From positions 181,066 through 245,065 of the forward strand of contig JACZKQ010000074.1 in NCBI GenBank assembly GCA_014859965.1: a stretch of 64,000 bases of DNA, read 5' to 3'. The position numbers were made by a program, and so were the translations under genes. The notes below the pieces were generated by a model. It was not told where the DNA came from. It ran no database searches and saw nothing but the letters and a program-made list of their open reading frames with translations. Each line of letters opens with the position of its first letter. The first letter of the stretch is position 1. Shown one piece after another: positions 35,870 through 46,016 of the stretch. The stretch comes from Phycisphaerae bacterium. Its GTDB lineage: Bacteria; Planctomycetota; Phycisphaerae; Sedimentisphaerales; Anaerohalosphaeraceae.

Positions 35870-38055
35870 CAAATGTGGAATCTCTTCTGGAATAACTGCC
35901 TCAGCGACAACCACCATTGCAGGGCCAAGGGCTTGCTGGCAAGCCGGATGCGAACAATGACCCGCTGATTTATGAACAACTCCGGCTCGCTGTGCCGCTC
36001 CGGGCGGATGCGAACCTCGAAGAACATTTCCGCAGCCCGTGTGCCTGAGGGATCCTGCAAGACCGTTGGCATGCCGCCGCCTGCCGCATAGCCTAACGCC
36101 TCGGAGGGCAGTTTCTCCTGCCCGGCGGGAAAGATCCGTTCGATCCGGCCGGTGAGCTTTTTGTCGGGTCGCTTGCGGATGCGCATCTCCACGGCCTCGC
36201 TCGCCTGCTCGACAATGAGCGCCGCGGTCTTCTGTCCCGCCGTCCCGCGCACAATCCAGTCAGATACGTCGGCCACCTGTCCCACCTGTTCGCCTCGGTG
36301 AAGATACATACCCTTTATGCGTTCAATGTGCGGTGAAATCCACATGCCGCCCCGCGGCGCCTGCAGACGCAGCATGGACAGTTCGAGCCCGATCCGCTCG
36401 ATTTGCTCGGCGAGGGCCTGAATCTGTTCATCCAGGATCTGTGCCGCGGCGATCTCGGTCAGTTCCGCAAGCCGGCGGCGCGTCTGAAGCCCCGACATAT
36501 GTGCATGCAGAGCCTGTTCCCGAGAGACCAGTTCCGGATTATACGCCACAACAAGCGGACCGCCGCCGGCGTCCACCGTGGTATCGGAAGGCAGAAAGTC
36601 GGCGGCAAAGCCGCTGGTCTCCACGTGAATTACGGACATCGCCGAAGGTTCCAGAAAACCTTCGATTCGGCAGTAATGCGGCACGGCCAGGATACCCAGA
36701 CCCGAGACCAGGAGAATCGCCACCGCCGCGGTCGATATGACGGCCCGTGATCTGTGCCTGGTCAACTCGGCCCCAGCAAGCAGGTAGTGTACAAACTTGC
36801 CCGATGGTACGAGCACCCACATGACAAGCGATACACAGGCGAGGATGGGCACGATAATGAAGAGTTCGTCGGGCAGCCGGTCGTTCAGAAAAAAGAGTAT
36901 TCTGAAGCTTATGAAAATACGGTACACCGTGGACGCAAGCCCATAGGTGACAAACCACACACGTTCGCCCGCCGTATGTGCCGGTGATCGAACCGTTTGC
37001 AGTCCCCATGAATAGCGTCGCACGAGATAATAGTAATACTCTTTGGCTCGCTGGCTCAGATTGGGGATCTCGATCAGGTCCGACAAAACGTAGTAAGCGT
37101 CGAATCGCAGCAGGGGGTTGCCGTTGAAGAGCAGTGTCGAAATGCTTGCGACGAAAATGACATTGTACGCCACGATGTGAACCGTGCCGGTCGACGTGCC
37201 GGCCCAGACGATCGCCGCAATCGCCGCCAGAAAGAGTTCCATCATCACACCGGCCATCCCTACGATGGCGCGATGATGTTTTCTTCGCAGGGCCCATGCA
37301 CTGGAAGCGTCGACGTACGGCAGGGGAACAAACACCAGAAACATCACGCCCATTGCATGCACCTGACCGCCGCTGCCGTTGACCTCGCCAAAACGCTTGC
37401 ACGCAAACGCATGGCAGAACTCGTGCAGTACTTTGACTACGACCAGGCTCAGGTATAAGAAAATAAGATTGTCCGGCGCCAGCACGTCGCGGCTCTGAGC
37501 CATGAGTTCACTGAGGTTGCCGATCACAAAGTACAGGCCGCTTGCCAGGACGATCAGCCACAGCAGGAATCCGGGTACGGTAAACGCGAGGCCGAAGATG
37601 TGTACCCATCGTCTGAGAAAATTGTCGGGATCGATCAACGGGATTCTTACAAACAGGATGTTGGTCATGAAGCTTTGGATCTGGCGGCGCACGCGTTTGC
37701 GATAGCGATTGAACAGGCTTTCCGTGTCCGGCGCCAACTCCGCGTACAGCAGGTTCGTACAGTGCAGTTGCCCGAGGAGTTGAATCACCTCCGCCTGCGT
37801 TGGCGCGTTGTCGCCCAGATGTTCATTGCACAAACGCCAGACTTCGCCGACCGTCCGCTTGCCGTCCAGCAGCCCGAGAAAACGATACGCCTCGGGGCTG
37901 ATGCGGCTGAACTTGTTGGTGCAGGGATCCTCCAGAACATACCACATCTGCCCGCGGAAATGCTGCCGCCAGACCTGCACACCCGCCAGCAGTCGTGGAC
38001 GAAGGTTCGCCACGCGGTACCATGCTTCGTGAAATGTGGAACGTTCAGTAGCCAT
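35869..38055 (-). CDS. M50 (site-2-type) membrane metalloprotease fused to HlyD-like adaptor
   Basis: 728 residues. Residues ~35-100 resemble a PqqD-like peptide-recognition domain (NKFSRISPEAYRFLGLLDG). A membrane region of about eight helices follows, with the zinc motif HEFCH near residue 213 and a second motif GNPLLRFDAYY near 300 giving the third ligand. From ~440 there is a periplasmic HlyD/biotinyl-lipoyl-like part with a coiled coil (~500-560) and beta-barrel. Related putative peptide zinc metalloproteases accompany export of modified peptides, for example YydH types. It lies 14 bp after the GAF-HlyD gene and overlaps the SecA-like gene. No peptide precursor or radical-SAM gene is visible beside it. 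Confidence 0.87.
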   Translation of the reverse strand: MATERSTFHEAWYRVANLRPRLLAGVQVWRQHFRGQMWYVLEDPCTNKFSRISPEAYRFLGLLDGKRTVGEVWRLCNEHLGDNAPTQAEVIQLLGQLHCTNLLYAELAPDTESLFNRYRKRVRRQIQSFMTNILFVRIPLIDPDNFLRRWVHIFGLAFTVPGFLLWLIVLASGLYFVIGNLSELMAQSRDVLAPDNLIFLYLSLVVVKVLHEFCHAFACKRFGEVNGSGGQVHAMGVMFLVFVPLPYVDASSAWALRRKHHRAIVGMAGVMMELFLAAIAAIVWAGTSTGTVHIVAYNVIFVASISTLLFNGNPLLRFDAYYVLSDLIEIPNLSQRAKEYYYYLVRRYSWGLQTVRSPAHTAGERVWFVTYGLASTVYRIFISFRILFFLNDRLPDELFIIVPILACVSLVMWVLVPSGKFVHYLLAGAELTRHRSRAVISTAAVAILLVSGLGILAVPHYCRIEGFLEPSAMSVIHVETSGFAADFLPSDTTVDAGGGPLVVAYNPELVSREQALHAHMSGLQTRRRLAELTEIAAAQILDEQIQALAEQIERIGLELSMLRLQAPRGGMWISPHIERIKGMYLHRGEQVGQVADVSDWIVRGTAGQKTAALIVEQASEAVEMRIRKRPDKKLTGRIERIFPAGQEKLPSEALGYAAGGGMPTVLQDPSGTRAAEMFFEVRIRPERHSEPELFINQRVIVRIRLASKPLALQWWLSLRQLFQKRFHI

Positions 38056-38069
38056 GGTTTACCGCCGCA

Positions 38070-39896
38070 TCACAGCCAGAGCTTCATCCGAATCCAGTTG
38101 ATCATTTTGCGCGTCCAGATCCATGCGTAATGCCGCTTGCCGACCGACACCTTGGCGACGCCCTCCATGCCAGGCCGCATCCACGGCCGGGTTTCTTCCA
38201 GACGAACCCTCACGCGAAATACGTTGCGCTGCTTGACGATCTCAGCCATGGGGTTCACGCGCTCCACCACAAACGGGATCGGTTCCGCCGGATAGGACGC
38301 CGTGGCCAGCCTCCCTTCCTGGCCGGCCCTGATTTCAAAAATATCTTCTTCGCTGACCAGCAGTTCCGCTCTCAGCCAGTCGATCGGCGTCACTTCGAAG
38401 AGGATCTCTCCCGTCTTGACGGGCTTGCCGGTTTCCCTCTTCAGATCGCCGCTGACCACGATACCCGTGATCGGGCTGATAATCGCGGCCTGTTCGATCC
38501 TGTAGAGAATCAGGTCGATCTGCGCCGCCAGTTTGTCGGCGTTGGCCTGGGCGATCTGGGCCTGGGCGGTCTGCCCGTCCCGCATCGCCGCCGCCGCCTG
38601 TTTCAGGTATCCGCTCTGCTCGGCCTTCCCCGCGGCCAACTGCAGGCGAAGTTCGGCCGTGTCCAGCGCGGCAAGGACGCTTTCGCCCGCTTCAACTTCG
38701 TCGCCCACCTCAGCGTTGACGGTCTTGATGTACCCGTCAAACGGCGCCGGAATCACCTGCTGGTAGACCGCTTCCAGGATGAAGGGGGCCTTGGGCCGGT
38801 ACTGCCCGCTGGCAAAAACCAGAAACACGATGGCTGCACAAACCGCCGCGGCCGTGATTTTTGCCCACGTATGTTCTGGCCCGAGAAACGCCGCGAAGAA
38901 ACGCTCCGCGCGTTTGGCAATCCGGCCGCCGATCCAGCGGTCGTGCTCCCACAGCTCCACCAGCCGAGGCGTACACATCTCACAGGCAAGCCGCAGCGTC
39001 TCGATCTCTTCAAGCCGGAAGGGGTTGTCCGGGGACCGCTCCAGCGTAACCACCCCCACGACATTTCCGGTAAATCGCAACGGCAGACTCAATAAGGCGA
39101 CCGGCCCGTGACGCGACGAGAAATGCGCGGCCGCCCGTACAATGCACGGATTATCTTCGGTGCCGGGAAAAGCCACCTCGATATCCTGATCCAGACTCTC
39201 CTCCATCACCGCTTCCAGATTGCCCACGATCTCCATCTTGCGGTTGAAATGCTCCGTGTGGCTCATTGCACGCAACTGCACGTAACGACCCTTCAGAAAG
39301 CCCGTGCTGACCCGCTGACAGTGCCATTGGGAAGCGATCTCGTTGCAGAAAGACATCGCTGCGCTGCCGAAGCGGTTGAAACGATTCGTGGCCGCAAGTG
39401 TCTCGATTGCGCTCTGGAGCCGCCGCATGCCGTGCCCGCCGCCCGGCCTGGATTCGCAGTAGCGGACCAGTCGGGCTACGATGTCCAGCCGCTGACCGTG
39501 CGACATCGCCTCGTGCTCATTCGCTGCGCGGAAAACGACGAGCAGGGCGACAGCTCCGGCGGACACGAGGATCGCCGGGATCGCGACGACATACGCGTTC
39601 TTTTCGCGCGTCAAAGCCCCGTCTGCTTCCGTCAGGCGTCTGACTGCTATCTTGTTGCCCCCCAGCGCATCGGCAGCAGTTTGAGCGCCCTGAATAAGCC
39701 AGGAGGCAGGCTGCGGTTTCTCTTGCTGCTGCGGATACAATGCCAGGACATCGACACCCTTACCCTCCGCAAGGCGCAATACAGCCGCCCCTTCCCCGCC
39801 GCAGAAATCACACTGTACGGCGAGCAGGTTCTCAAGAAACGTTCGCCCGTCGCCTTCAAGTTCCTCAAGACGTTTTATCAGTTCATCTCTATCCAT
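38070..39896 (-). CDS. GAF domain/HlyD-type membrane-fusion protein
   Basis: 608 residues with two membrane segments (about 100-122 and 350-370). Between them is a ~200-residue cytoplasmic region with a GAF-like sensor domain (VALLSLPLRFTGNVVGVVTLERS). After the second segment comes an HlyD/biotinyl-lipoyl adaptor: APFDGYIKTVNAEVGDEVEAGESV, a coiled coil (~425-480), ISPITGIVVSGDLKRETGKPV and a beta-barrel with MRPGMEGVAKVSVG. The short C-terminus is tryptophan-rich. Adaptor plus GAF is not a standard efflux architecture, and suggests export gated by a small signal. First gene of a three-gene operon; its promoter lies 60 bp upstream. Confidence 0.85.
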   Translation of the reverse strand: MDRDELIKRLEELEGDGRTFLENLLAVQCDFCGGEGAAVLRLAEGKGVDVLALYPQQQEKPQPASWLIQGAQTAADALGGNKIAVRRLTEADGALTREKNAYVVAIPAILVSAGAVALLVVFRAANEHEAMSHGQRLDIVARLVRYCESRPGGGHGMRRLQSAIETLAATNRFNRFGSAAMSFCNEIASQWHCQRVSTGFLKGRYVQLRAMSHTEHFNRKMEIVGNLEAVMEESLDQDIEVAFPGTEDNPCIVRAAAHFSSRHGPVALLSLPLRFTGNVVGVVTLERSPDNPFRLEEIETLRLACEMCTPRLVELWEHDRWIGGRIAKRAERFFAAFLGPEHTWAKITAAAVCAAIVFLVFASGQYRPKAPFILEAVYQQVIPAPFDGYIKTVNAEVGDEVEAGESVLAALDTAELRLQLAAGKAEQSGYLKQAAAAMRDGQTAQAQIAQANADKLAAQIDLILYRIEQAAIISPITGIVVSGDLKRETGKPVKTGEILFEVTPIDWLRAELLVSEEDIFEIRAGQEGRLATASYPAEPIPFVVERVNPMAEIVKQRNVFRVRVRLEETRPWMRPGMEGVAKVSVGKRHYAWIWTRKMINWIRMKLWL

Positions 39897-39954
39897 TTGC
39901 GTCTTTCACAAGGCAAGCACGTCCAGCTCGCGAAGCCGATTGTCCGATAACTGT

Positions 39955-39984
39955 ATTATATACGATGTGCCCGCCTAAAACCAA
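39955..39984 (-). promoter_or_regulatory. Promoter of the GAF-HlyD/M50/SecA-like operon
   Basis: Minus-strand TTGGTT (39984-39979), 18-bp spacer, TATAAT (39960-39955). The start would be near 39948, about 50 nt before the ATG at 39896. Confidence 0.7.
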
Positions 39985-40355
39985 CCAAAGTGTTGCCGCC
40001 TGGCGCCAAAAGGCTGACAGGCCGGACAATCACTTGGACGAAAGGAGCCAATGAGAGGTTTGTCCATCTTTTTTTTATCGGCAGGATCAACAGCGGCATT
40101 TCTGCTGGAAGTAACTTTGTTGTCAGGGTCTGATAAAGTCGCAACTTAGCCGCGGCAACGCGCACTCTTCTTAAAACCTTGGGAGTAAGAACGTCTTGAG
40201 CCGTTTGTTATGGGAACGTGAGGAACTTGTTTGCCAAGTCCTTGAACACAAAGGCCTTAATTTTGGGTATAATTGCCAAACGGAGCTTGTAAAGTCTCGG
40301 ACGCCGTATCCCGACGAAAGAATGTACCCCGGCCGGAATGTGATTGGAATATATT
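39985..40355. other. Divergent intergenic region
   Basis: About 370 bp between the export operon and the DUF4954 gene. A TATAAT at 40268-40273 with TTGAAC 20 bp upstream (40242) may be the rightward promoter, though the spacing is long. A small frame from 40196 (TTG) overlaps the next gene and looks non-coding. No terminator or RNA gene is recognised. Confidence 0.4.
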
Positions 40356-42353
40356 ATGACCCAGAAAAGTCCGCACAGCGAAATTACACGGAAACAAATC
40401 AAGTCCCTTGAAATGCAAGGCTGTACTGCCGAGGACTGGTCCCGCGTGGAGGTGATTCAGCCCTTGGACGTTTCGCGACTGCGGGACTGCCATTTCAGCG
40501 GCCGCATCCAAATCGGCGTTTTGGATAGCGAGGTTGTTTTGAATGGCGGCATCGTTCGGCAAACGGGCATCTACAACGCCACAATCGCCAACTGCACCCT
40601 GGGTAACAACGTCTATGTTCATAACATTGAAAACTACATCGCCAACTATGATATCGCCGACAACGTCGTCATCAAGCACGTCTCGGTTCTGGCGGTCGAG
40701 CGGGACTGCGCCTTCGGCAACGGCGTTGAAGTGGCTGTCATTAACGAAACCGGCGGCCGGGAAATTCCCATTTACGACCGCCTGTCGGCGCATACGGCGT
40801 ATATTCTGGCCATGTACCGCGACCGAGGCGAGGTGATCGCCCGGCTTAAGGAAATCATCCAGCGCTATGTCGCATCCGTGACCTCCGGCCGCGGCCAAAT
40901 CGCAGCTTCGGCCCGCATTGTCAATTGCGGCACAATCCGCAACGTCAAGATCGGGCCGCACGCTGTCCTCGAAGGCGTCAGCCTGCTTGACAACGGGTCT
41001 ATTAACAGTTCCGCCGACGATCCCTGCTTCGTGGGCACCAACGTCATCGCCCGCGATTTCATTCTCTGCAGCGGCGCCCGCGTCAGCGACAACGCGATTC
41101 TCCATCACTGTTTCGTCGGGCAGGGCACCGAACTGGCCAAACACTACTCCGCCGAAAACTCGGTATTTTTCGCCAACTGCGGCGGCTTTCACGGCGAGGC
41201 GTGCTCCGTCTTCGCGGGACCTTACACAGTGACATTCCATAAGTCCACACTTCTGATCGCCGGCTTCTATTCGTTCCTCAACGCCGGCAGCGGCTCTAAC
41301 CAGTCCAATCACATGTACAAGCTCGGCCCCATGCACCAGGGCGTCGTCGAGCGAGGCAGCAAGACCGCGTCCGATTCGTATATCCTTTGGCCCGCCCGCG
41401 TAGGGGCGTTTTCCCTGGTCATGGGTCGCCATTACGGCAACTCCGACACGGCGGACCTGCCGTTCTCATATCTGATCGAGTACAAGGACGAAAGCGTGCT
41501 CGTGCCCGGCGTCAATCTCCGCAACATCGGCACCGTGCGCGATTCACGCAAATGGCCCCAGCGCGACCGCCGCCGCGACCCCGTCAAACTCGACAAGATC
41601 GTCTTCAGCCTTCTGAGCCCCTGGACCGTGCAGAAAATGATGCGCGGGCGGCAGATTTTGTGCGACCTAAAGGAATCCAGCGGGCTGACCTCGCAGAACT
41701 TCTACTACAACGGCGTCCGCATCAAGCGGTCGAGCCTCGAACACGGCATTCACTTCTACCAGCTCGGCATCGACCGCTATCTCGGCAACGTCCTTGTCGG
41801 CCGTCTGCGAAGGCATCCTGTGGAAAGCTGCGAGCAATTGCGGGCGCTTTTGAAACCCGTCTGTAAAGAAGGCCGTGGGCAATGGGTAGATCTTGCAGGC
41901 CTGATCACGCCGTATGAAGGCGTGGAAACGCTGCTGGCGGACGTCGAAAGCGGGGCGGTCGCTTCGCTGGAACAGGTCGACGAACGCATCAACGCCATGT
42001 ATGAACGTTTCGAGGATCACCAGTGGACGTGGGTCGTCGAGGCTCTGGCTGCAAAAGTGCAGAAGCCGGTCACACAGTTTGAACCCGCCGATGTCGCGTG
42101 TATTATTGCGGACTGGATCGCCGCCGTGGAGGCACTGGACCGAATGCGGCTCAGCGACGCCCAGAAAGAATACGGCCCCGCCTCACGCATCAGCTTCGGC
42201 ATCGACGGCGGCGACGCCGAACGCGACGCTGATTTCCATGCGATCCGCGGAACCCCCGAAGACAATGGCTTCATCTGCGAAATGAAAGAACGGTTGGAAA
42301 GCAAGAAACGGACCGCGGCGGACCTGATTACGCGGCTTGAATCGCTCGGTTAG
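40356..42353 (+). CDS. DUF4954 left-handed beta-helix protein
   Basis: 665 residues from the ATG at 40356 (a TTG at 40344 is an alternative). Most of residues ~35-320 is a run of hexapeptide-type repeats (CHFSGRIQIGVLDSEVVLNG, NCTLGNNVYVHNIENYIANY, GSINSSADDPCFVGTNVI), the pattern of left-handed beta-helix acyl- and sugar-transferases, and the whole matches the DUF4954 family, common in Bacteroidetes and planctomycetes. Asn/His-rich segments around 300-330 (NAGSGSNQSNHMYKLGPMHQG) may form an active site. The last ~250 residues are helical. The family has no established reaction that I know of. It converges on the MacAB/TolC operon. Confidence 0.85.
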   Translation: MTQKSPHSEITRKQIKSLEMQGCTAEDWSRVEVIQPLDVSRLRDCHFSGRIQIGVLDSEVVLNGGIVRQTGIYNATIANCTLGNNVYVHNIENYIANYDIADNVVIKHVSVLAVERDCAFGNGVEVAVINETGGREIPIYDRLSAHTAYILAMYRDRGEVIARLKEIIQRYVASVTSGRGQIAASARIVNCGTIRNVKIGPHAVLEGVSLLDNGSINSSADDPCFVGTNVIARDFILCSGARVSDNAILHHCFVGQGTELAKHYSAENSVFFANCGGFHGEACSVFAGPYTVTFHKSTLLIAGFYSFLNAGSGSNQSNHMYKLGPMHQGVVERGSKTASDSYILWPARVGAFSLVMGRHYGNSDTADLPFSYLIEYKDESVLVPGVNLRNIGTVRDSRKWPQRDRRRDPVKLDKIVFSLLSPWTVQKMMRGRQILCDLKESSGLTSQNFYYNGVRIKRSSLEHGIHFYQLGIDRYLGNVLVGRLRRHPVESCEQLRALLKPVCKEGRGQWVDLAGLITPYEGVETLLADVESGAVASLEQVDERINAMYERFEDHQWTWVVEALAAKVQKPVTQFEPADVACIIADWIAAVEALDRMRLSDAQKEYGPASRISFGIDGGDAERDADFHAIRGTPEDNGFICEMKERLESKKRTAADLITRLESLG

Positions 42354-42368
42354 CCGGCGGTTCGCCTC

Positions 42369-44024
42369 TCAACGGCCGATACCGATGTTCGGCCTGGCGG
42401 GCTCCCACTCGACCTTGGCGGCTCCCAGCAGCGTACCGGTTGCTTCGGCAAGGTCGACCAGCGCTTTTTGATAAGCCGCCAATGCCTGGTACTCGGCGCT
42501 TTGTGAATTGGCGTAGTTGGTCTGCGCTTCCAGCACGTCGGTCGACGTCCGCATCCCCAACTCGAACTGTCTCTGCTCGGCCTGATAGAGCCGCCCGTCG
42601 AGAATCGCACTCTGCCGGTTGGCAAGTATTTGCTGCCAGCTCGCCTCCAGCCGGTCGAGGGCATTGAGGACTTCCTGTTCGATCAGGGCCTGTCGGTCTT
42701 CGCGCGTGGCGAGCAACTGCCGTCGGGTGTAAATCGCCGCCCTCAGATTGCTCATGGCTTGCTGATTGCCCAGGGGGACCGTCAGCCCCAGCGTGACTAC
42801 ATGATCCTCGAAATTCTTGTCGCGCAGCACGTCGTACGCTTCGTTTCGCGTCTTGCCGAGGCCGTAGAACCCGTAGTCGTATTTAAGATCGAGAGCGGGC
42901 AGCGTACTGTTTCTGTAGGCGTCGATCGTACTGACGTTCTTGGCCAGTTCGAACTCCAGCTTGAGCAGATCCATCCGGTTCTCTATACCCGCGGCGAGAA
43001 GTTTCTTTTTGTCAAATTCAAAATAAACGGGGTCCGGATCGGTTGTCGGATCAACCACCGTCGGCGTTTCCATGGACAGGTCGGGCCTGTTGAGTATTCG
43101 CTTGAGGTTACGCTGCTTCACGCGCAGATCGTTTTCGGCGGCGATGATCGTGGCAAGCTGGCCCGCCAGACCCGCTTCGGCTCGGATGATGTCGACCTGC
43201 GGATTCTGCCCCGCGTCGACGAAACGCCTCGCCCGGTCGAGCTGCGCTTCGGCGAGTTCGTACTGCTGTTTTCGCACTTCCAGAACGCGTCGGGCGGCAT
43301 AAAGATCCCAGTAGGCGCGGTCAGCGGCGCTGACCACATTGATGATCTTCAGCTTGGTCTCGGCGCCGGCGATCTGCCTGTCGTATTCAGCGACTCGGAC
43401 TCTGTGCATGTTCACGCGTTTGCCCGCCCCGCGCAGCAAAGGCTGGCTCACCGACAGTCCGAAGCTTGGGTCATAGGAGGGATTATAGGTCTTGCCCGTG
43501 AAATTCGTTTTCGTACGATCGTCGGCGAGATTGAATGTCACCGCTCCGCCGGTTCGCAACGGCATTCTTACGCCCAGATCGATTTCGGACATCTCCGCCT
43601 GGGATCCCGCCAGGGCAATGTCCGTGGTATTGGGATGGTCCGTCTTGACATACTTCACGTTCGAGTAGAAGGCCGCTTCAAAGAGTTCTGCTTCCGTGGA
43701 CTTCAAGGCTTCATTACGGATCGTCGGCGAAAGGAGCTGGGCCTTGAGTTCGAGATTGTTCTCAATCGCAAGAGCACGGCATTCTTCGAGGGTCAGTTGA
43801 ATCTCGCCTGCAAGGGCATTCGGCTCGGCGCGAACCGGCGCTTCCGCCTGCGGCGTGTTCATTTCCGCCGGAATAAAGGTTTCGATCCTGCCCAGCTTCT
43901 CTTGCGGTATCCGCATCTGATAGAAGTCGTCCTGCTCTAGGAGCTTCGTGCAGCCGGCAGCCGACAGGACCGCCAGCGCGACGGAAAAGAATACACGTTT
44001 CTTTACGGTGCGGCGTCTATTCAT
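42369..44024 (-). CDS. TolC-family outer-membrane lipoprotein of the MacAB-type exporter
   Basis: 551 residues from the ATG at 44024 (MNRRRTVKKR), with a lipoprotein signal ending LSAAGC. The body is a TolC/OEP-type channel with two repeats of long helices (LTLEECRALAIENNLELKAQ; FELAKNVSTIDAYRNSTLPAL). The longer frame to 44111 runs into the permease gene and lacks signal character. It overlaps the permease stop by 8 bp and is the last gene of the four-gene adaptor/ATPase/permease/channel operon, so it supplies the outer-membrane exit. Confidence 0.88.
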   Translation of the reverse strand: MNRRRTVKKRVFFSVALAVLSAAGCTKLLEQDDFYQMRIPQEKLGRIETFIPAEMNTPQAEAPVRAEPNALAGEIQLTLEECRALAIENNLELKAQLLSPTIRNEALKSTEAELFEAAFYSNVKYVKTDHPNTTDIALAGSQAEMSEIDLGVRMPLRTGGAVTFNLADDRTKTNFTGKTYNPSYDPSFGLSVSQPLLRGAGKRVNMHRVRVAEYDRQIAGAETKLKIINVVSAADRAYWDLYAARRVLEVRKQQYELAEAQLDRARRFVDAGQNPQVDIIRAEAGLAGQLATIIAAENDLRVKQRNLKRILNRPDLSMETPTVVDPTTDPDPVYFEFDKKKLLAAGIENRMDLLKLEFELAKNVSTIDAYRNSTLPALDLKYDYGFYGLGKTRNEAYDVLRDKNFEDHVVTLGLTVPLGNQQAMSNLRAAIYTRRQLLATREDRQALIEQEVLNALDRLEASWQQILANRQSAILDGRLYQAEQRQFELGMRTSTDVLEAQTNYANSQSAEYQALAAYQKALVDLAEATGTLLGAAKVEWEPARPNIGIGR

Positions 44025-45282
44025 GTCTGAGGGCCTCAATGGGATCGAGTCTGGCGGCCTTTGCCGCCGGGAACATGCCGAAGAAGATGCCCACCGCCGC
44101 CGAAAAACCAAACGACATCAGCACCGCCCAGCCAGGGATGTGCGCCTGGCCGAGATTGGCCTTGGGAATCTTGGTTACAAAAAACGTGATCACCTGCCCG
44201 AAGCCGACACCCAGCAGACCGCCGACGCAGCACAGCACAACGGCTTCGATCAGAAACTGCGTCAGAATCGCCGACCCTTTCGCCCCGACCGCCTTGCGCA
44301 GGCCGATCTCCCGCGTCCGCTCCGATACCGAAACCAGCATGATATTCATGATGCCCACGCCGCCGACGATCAGCGATATGCCCACGATCCCTCCCGCGAC
44401 GGCCGTGATCGTTCCCATGACGCGTTTGAACACCCGCACCTCACTTTCGACCGTCTGCACCCGGAACGTATCCGGATCGCCCGGTTTGATGCGCCGCGTC
44501 TTGCGCAGAAAGAACGTAATCTCCGCCTTGGCGTCGTCCGACAACTCCGGCGTGCGGCTCGCCGCCATGATATGGAACCACGGTTCGTCCATGCGATAGT
44601 GCGTCAGGAATGGAATAAACACCTCGAAGTTCTCCCCTCGTCCGCCGCCGCCGAAGGCCATGGAAGGCCGCTCCTCGATGACGCCGACAATCCGAAACGT
44701 GTTGTTGCCGATAATGATGAATTCATCCACGCAGTCGCGGTCGAGGTGCAGCTTGTCGCGCAGCAGCGGATCGATAAGGCAGACCTTTCGGCCCTGGGTT
44801 TCGTCGACCAGCGAAAACGGCCGGCCCTCCAGCAGGCTGCGGCTCTCGATATCCAGCCATGCCGTATCCACGCAGGTCACTCGGGCGCTTTCGATGGAGC
44901 GCTCGCCGTAGCGCACCGATTCGCTGAAGCCGGAAACGCGAGTAAAGGCCTTCACGGAAGGACAATGTTCCAGAAGTGACTCAAACTGCTCGGGTTTAAA
45001 CTTGATCAGCATCCATGAGGCGTTCTTCATCGGCCCCGAATCGGGCCACCGCGGCCCGACAAAAACCTTGTTGGTGCCGAAGGTCTCCAGGTCGGCCATG
45101 ATGGTAGTCTTGAGGCCGGTCAGCGCCGCGATAACGGCCGTCACAGAAGCGACGCCGATGATAATGCCCAGGGTCGTCAGCACGGACCGCACCTTGTTCG
45201 CCCAGATTTGGCTTGTCGCAAGATGCACACTCTGCAGAACGAGGCGGATAAAGGCAAGGGGTATGCTCAGCAGGAATTTCAC
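44017..45282 (-). CDS. MacB/FtsX-type ABC transporter permease
   Basis: 421 residues with the MacB layout: one N-terminal helix with the LTTLGIIIGVASV motif, a large periplasmic domain (~75-290), then three C-terminal helices around GGIGIMNIMLVSV-like VGGVGIMNIMLVSV and RTREIGLRKAVGAK. Proteins of this type do not pump through the membrane; they transmit ATP-driven movement to a periplasmic adaptor that pushes substrate through TolC. ATPase and permease are separate here, unlike E. coli MacB. Its ATG overlaps the ATPase stop by 4 bp. Confidence 0.92.
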   Translation of the reverse strand: MKFLLSIPLAFIRLVLQSVHLATSQIWANKVRSVLTTLGIIIGVASVTAVIAALTGLKTTIMADLETFGTNKVFVGPRWPDSGPMKNASWMLIKFKPEQFESLLEHCPSVKAFTRVSGFSESVRYGERSIESARVTCVDTAWLDIESRSLLEGRPFSLVDETQGRKVCLIDPLLRDKLHLDRDCVDEFIIIGNNTFRIVGVIEERPSMAFGGGGRGENFEVFIPFLTHYRMDEPWFHIMAASRTPELSDDAKAEITFFLRKTRRIKPGDPDTFRVQTVESEVRVFKRVMGTITAVAGGIVGISLIVGGVGIMNIMLVSVSERTREIGLRKAVGAKGSAILTQFLIEAVVLCCVGGLLGVGFGQVITFFVTKIPKANLGQAHIPGWAVLMSFGFSAAVGIFFGMFPAAKAARLDPIEALRHE

Positions 45283-46016
45283 AGACGCTGCCCTCCGTGC
45301 CGATACTGGTAGGCGTCGTCCTGCTCAACCGGCAGATCGCTCAGGATGCGCCCGTCTAACATGCGGACAACGCGCTGGGCATGGCAGGCTACATCGGATT
45401 CGTGCGTGACCATGATAATCGTCTGACCCTCCTTATGCAGTTCAGTGAACAGTGCCAGTATCTCGCGGCTGGTTCGCGAATCCAGGTTGCCCGTCGGCTC
45501 GTCGGCCAGCAGGATGCTGGGCTTGTTGATGAGCGCCCGCGCGACGGCGACACGCTGCTTCTCACCGCCCGAAAGCTGGTTTGGACGATGGTCCATGCGC
45601 TCGCCGAGCCCCACCCGCTCCAGCGCCTGTTTGGCCTTCTTGCGCCGCAGAAACGAGGCATTGCGCGCGTAAATCAGCGGCAGTTCCACGTTCTTGATGG
45701 CGTTGAGCCGCGGCAGCAGCTCAAACGACTGAAAGACGAAGCCGATCTTTTCGTTGCGCGCCCGCGCCAGGGCCGAATTGCCCATCTTTGTTGTGTCCAG
45801 TCCGTCCAGTTCGTAAGTCCCGCTCGTCGCCCGGTCGAGGCACCCGATCAGGTTCATCAGCGTGCTCTTGCCCGAGCCGCTGTGACCCATCACCGCCACA
45901 TACTCGTTTTCATAGACCTCAACGCTCACGCCATCCAGCGCGTGGATCCGCTCGCTGCCGACCTTATAGATCCGCATGACATCTGTCAGCTTGATTACGG
46001 TCTTGCCGCTTTTCAC
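45279..46016 (-). CDS. MacB/LolD-type ABC transporter ATPase
   Basis: 245 residues, a complete ABC ATPase: Walker [10 protein letters not shown] near residue 45, Q-loop [12 protein letters not shown], signature [15 protein letters not shown] near 145, Walker [13 protein letters not shown], and the H-loop MVTHESDV. The VFQ(x)[16 protein letters not shown] pattern marks the MacB/LolD subfamily. It lies between and overlaps both the adaptor and permease genes by 4 bp, so the three are made together. Confidence 0.94.
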   Translation of the reverse strand: MKSGKTVIKLTDVMRIYKVGSERIHALDGVSVEVYENEYVAVMGHSGSGKSTLMNLIGCLDRATSGTYELDGLDTTKMGNSALARARNEKIGFVFQSFELLPRLNAIKNVELPLIYARNASFLRRKKAKQALERVGLGERMDHRPNQLSGGEKQRVAVARALINKPSILLADEPTGNLDSRTSREILALFTELHKEGQTIIMVTHESDVACHAQRVVRMLDGRILSDLPVEQDDAYQYRHGGQRL

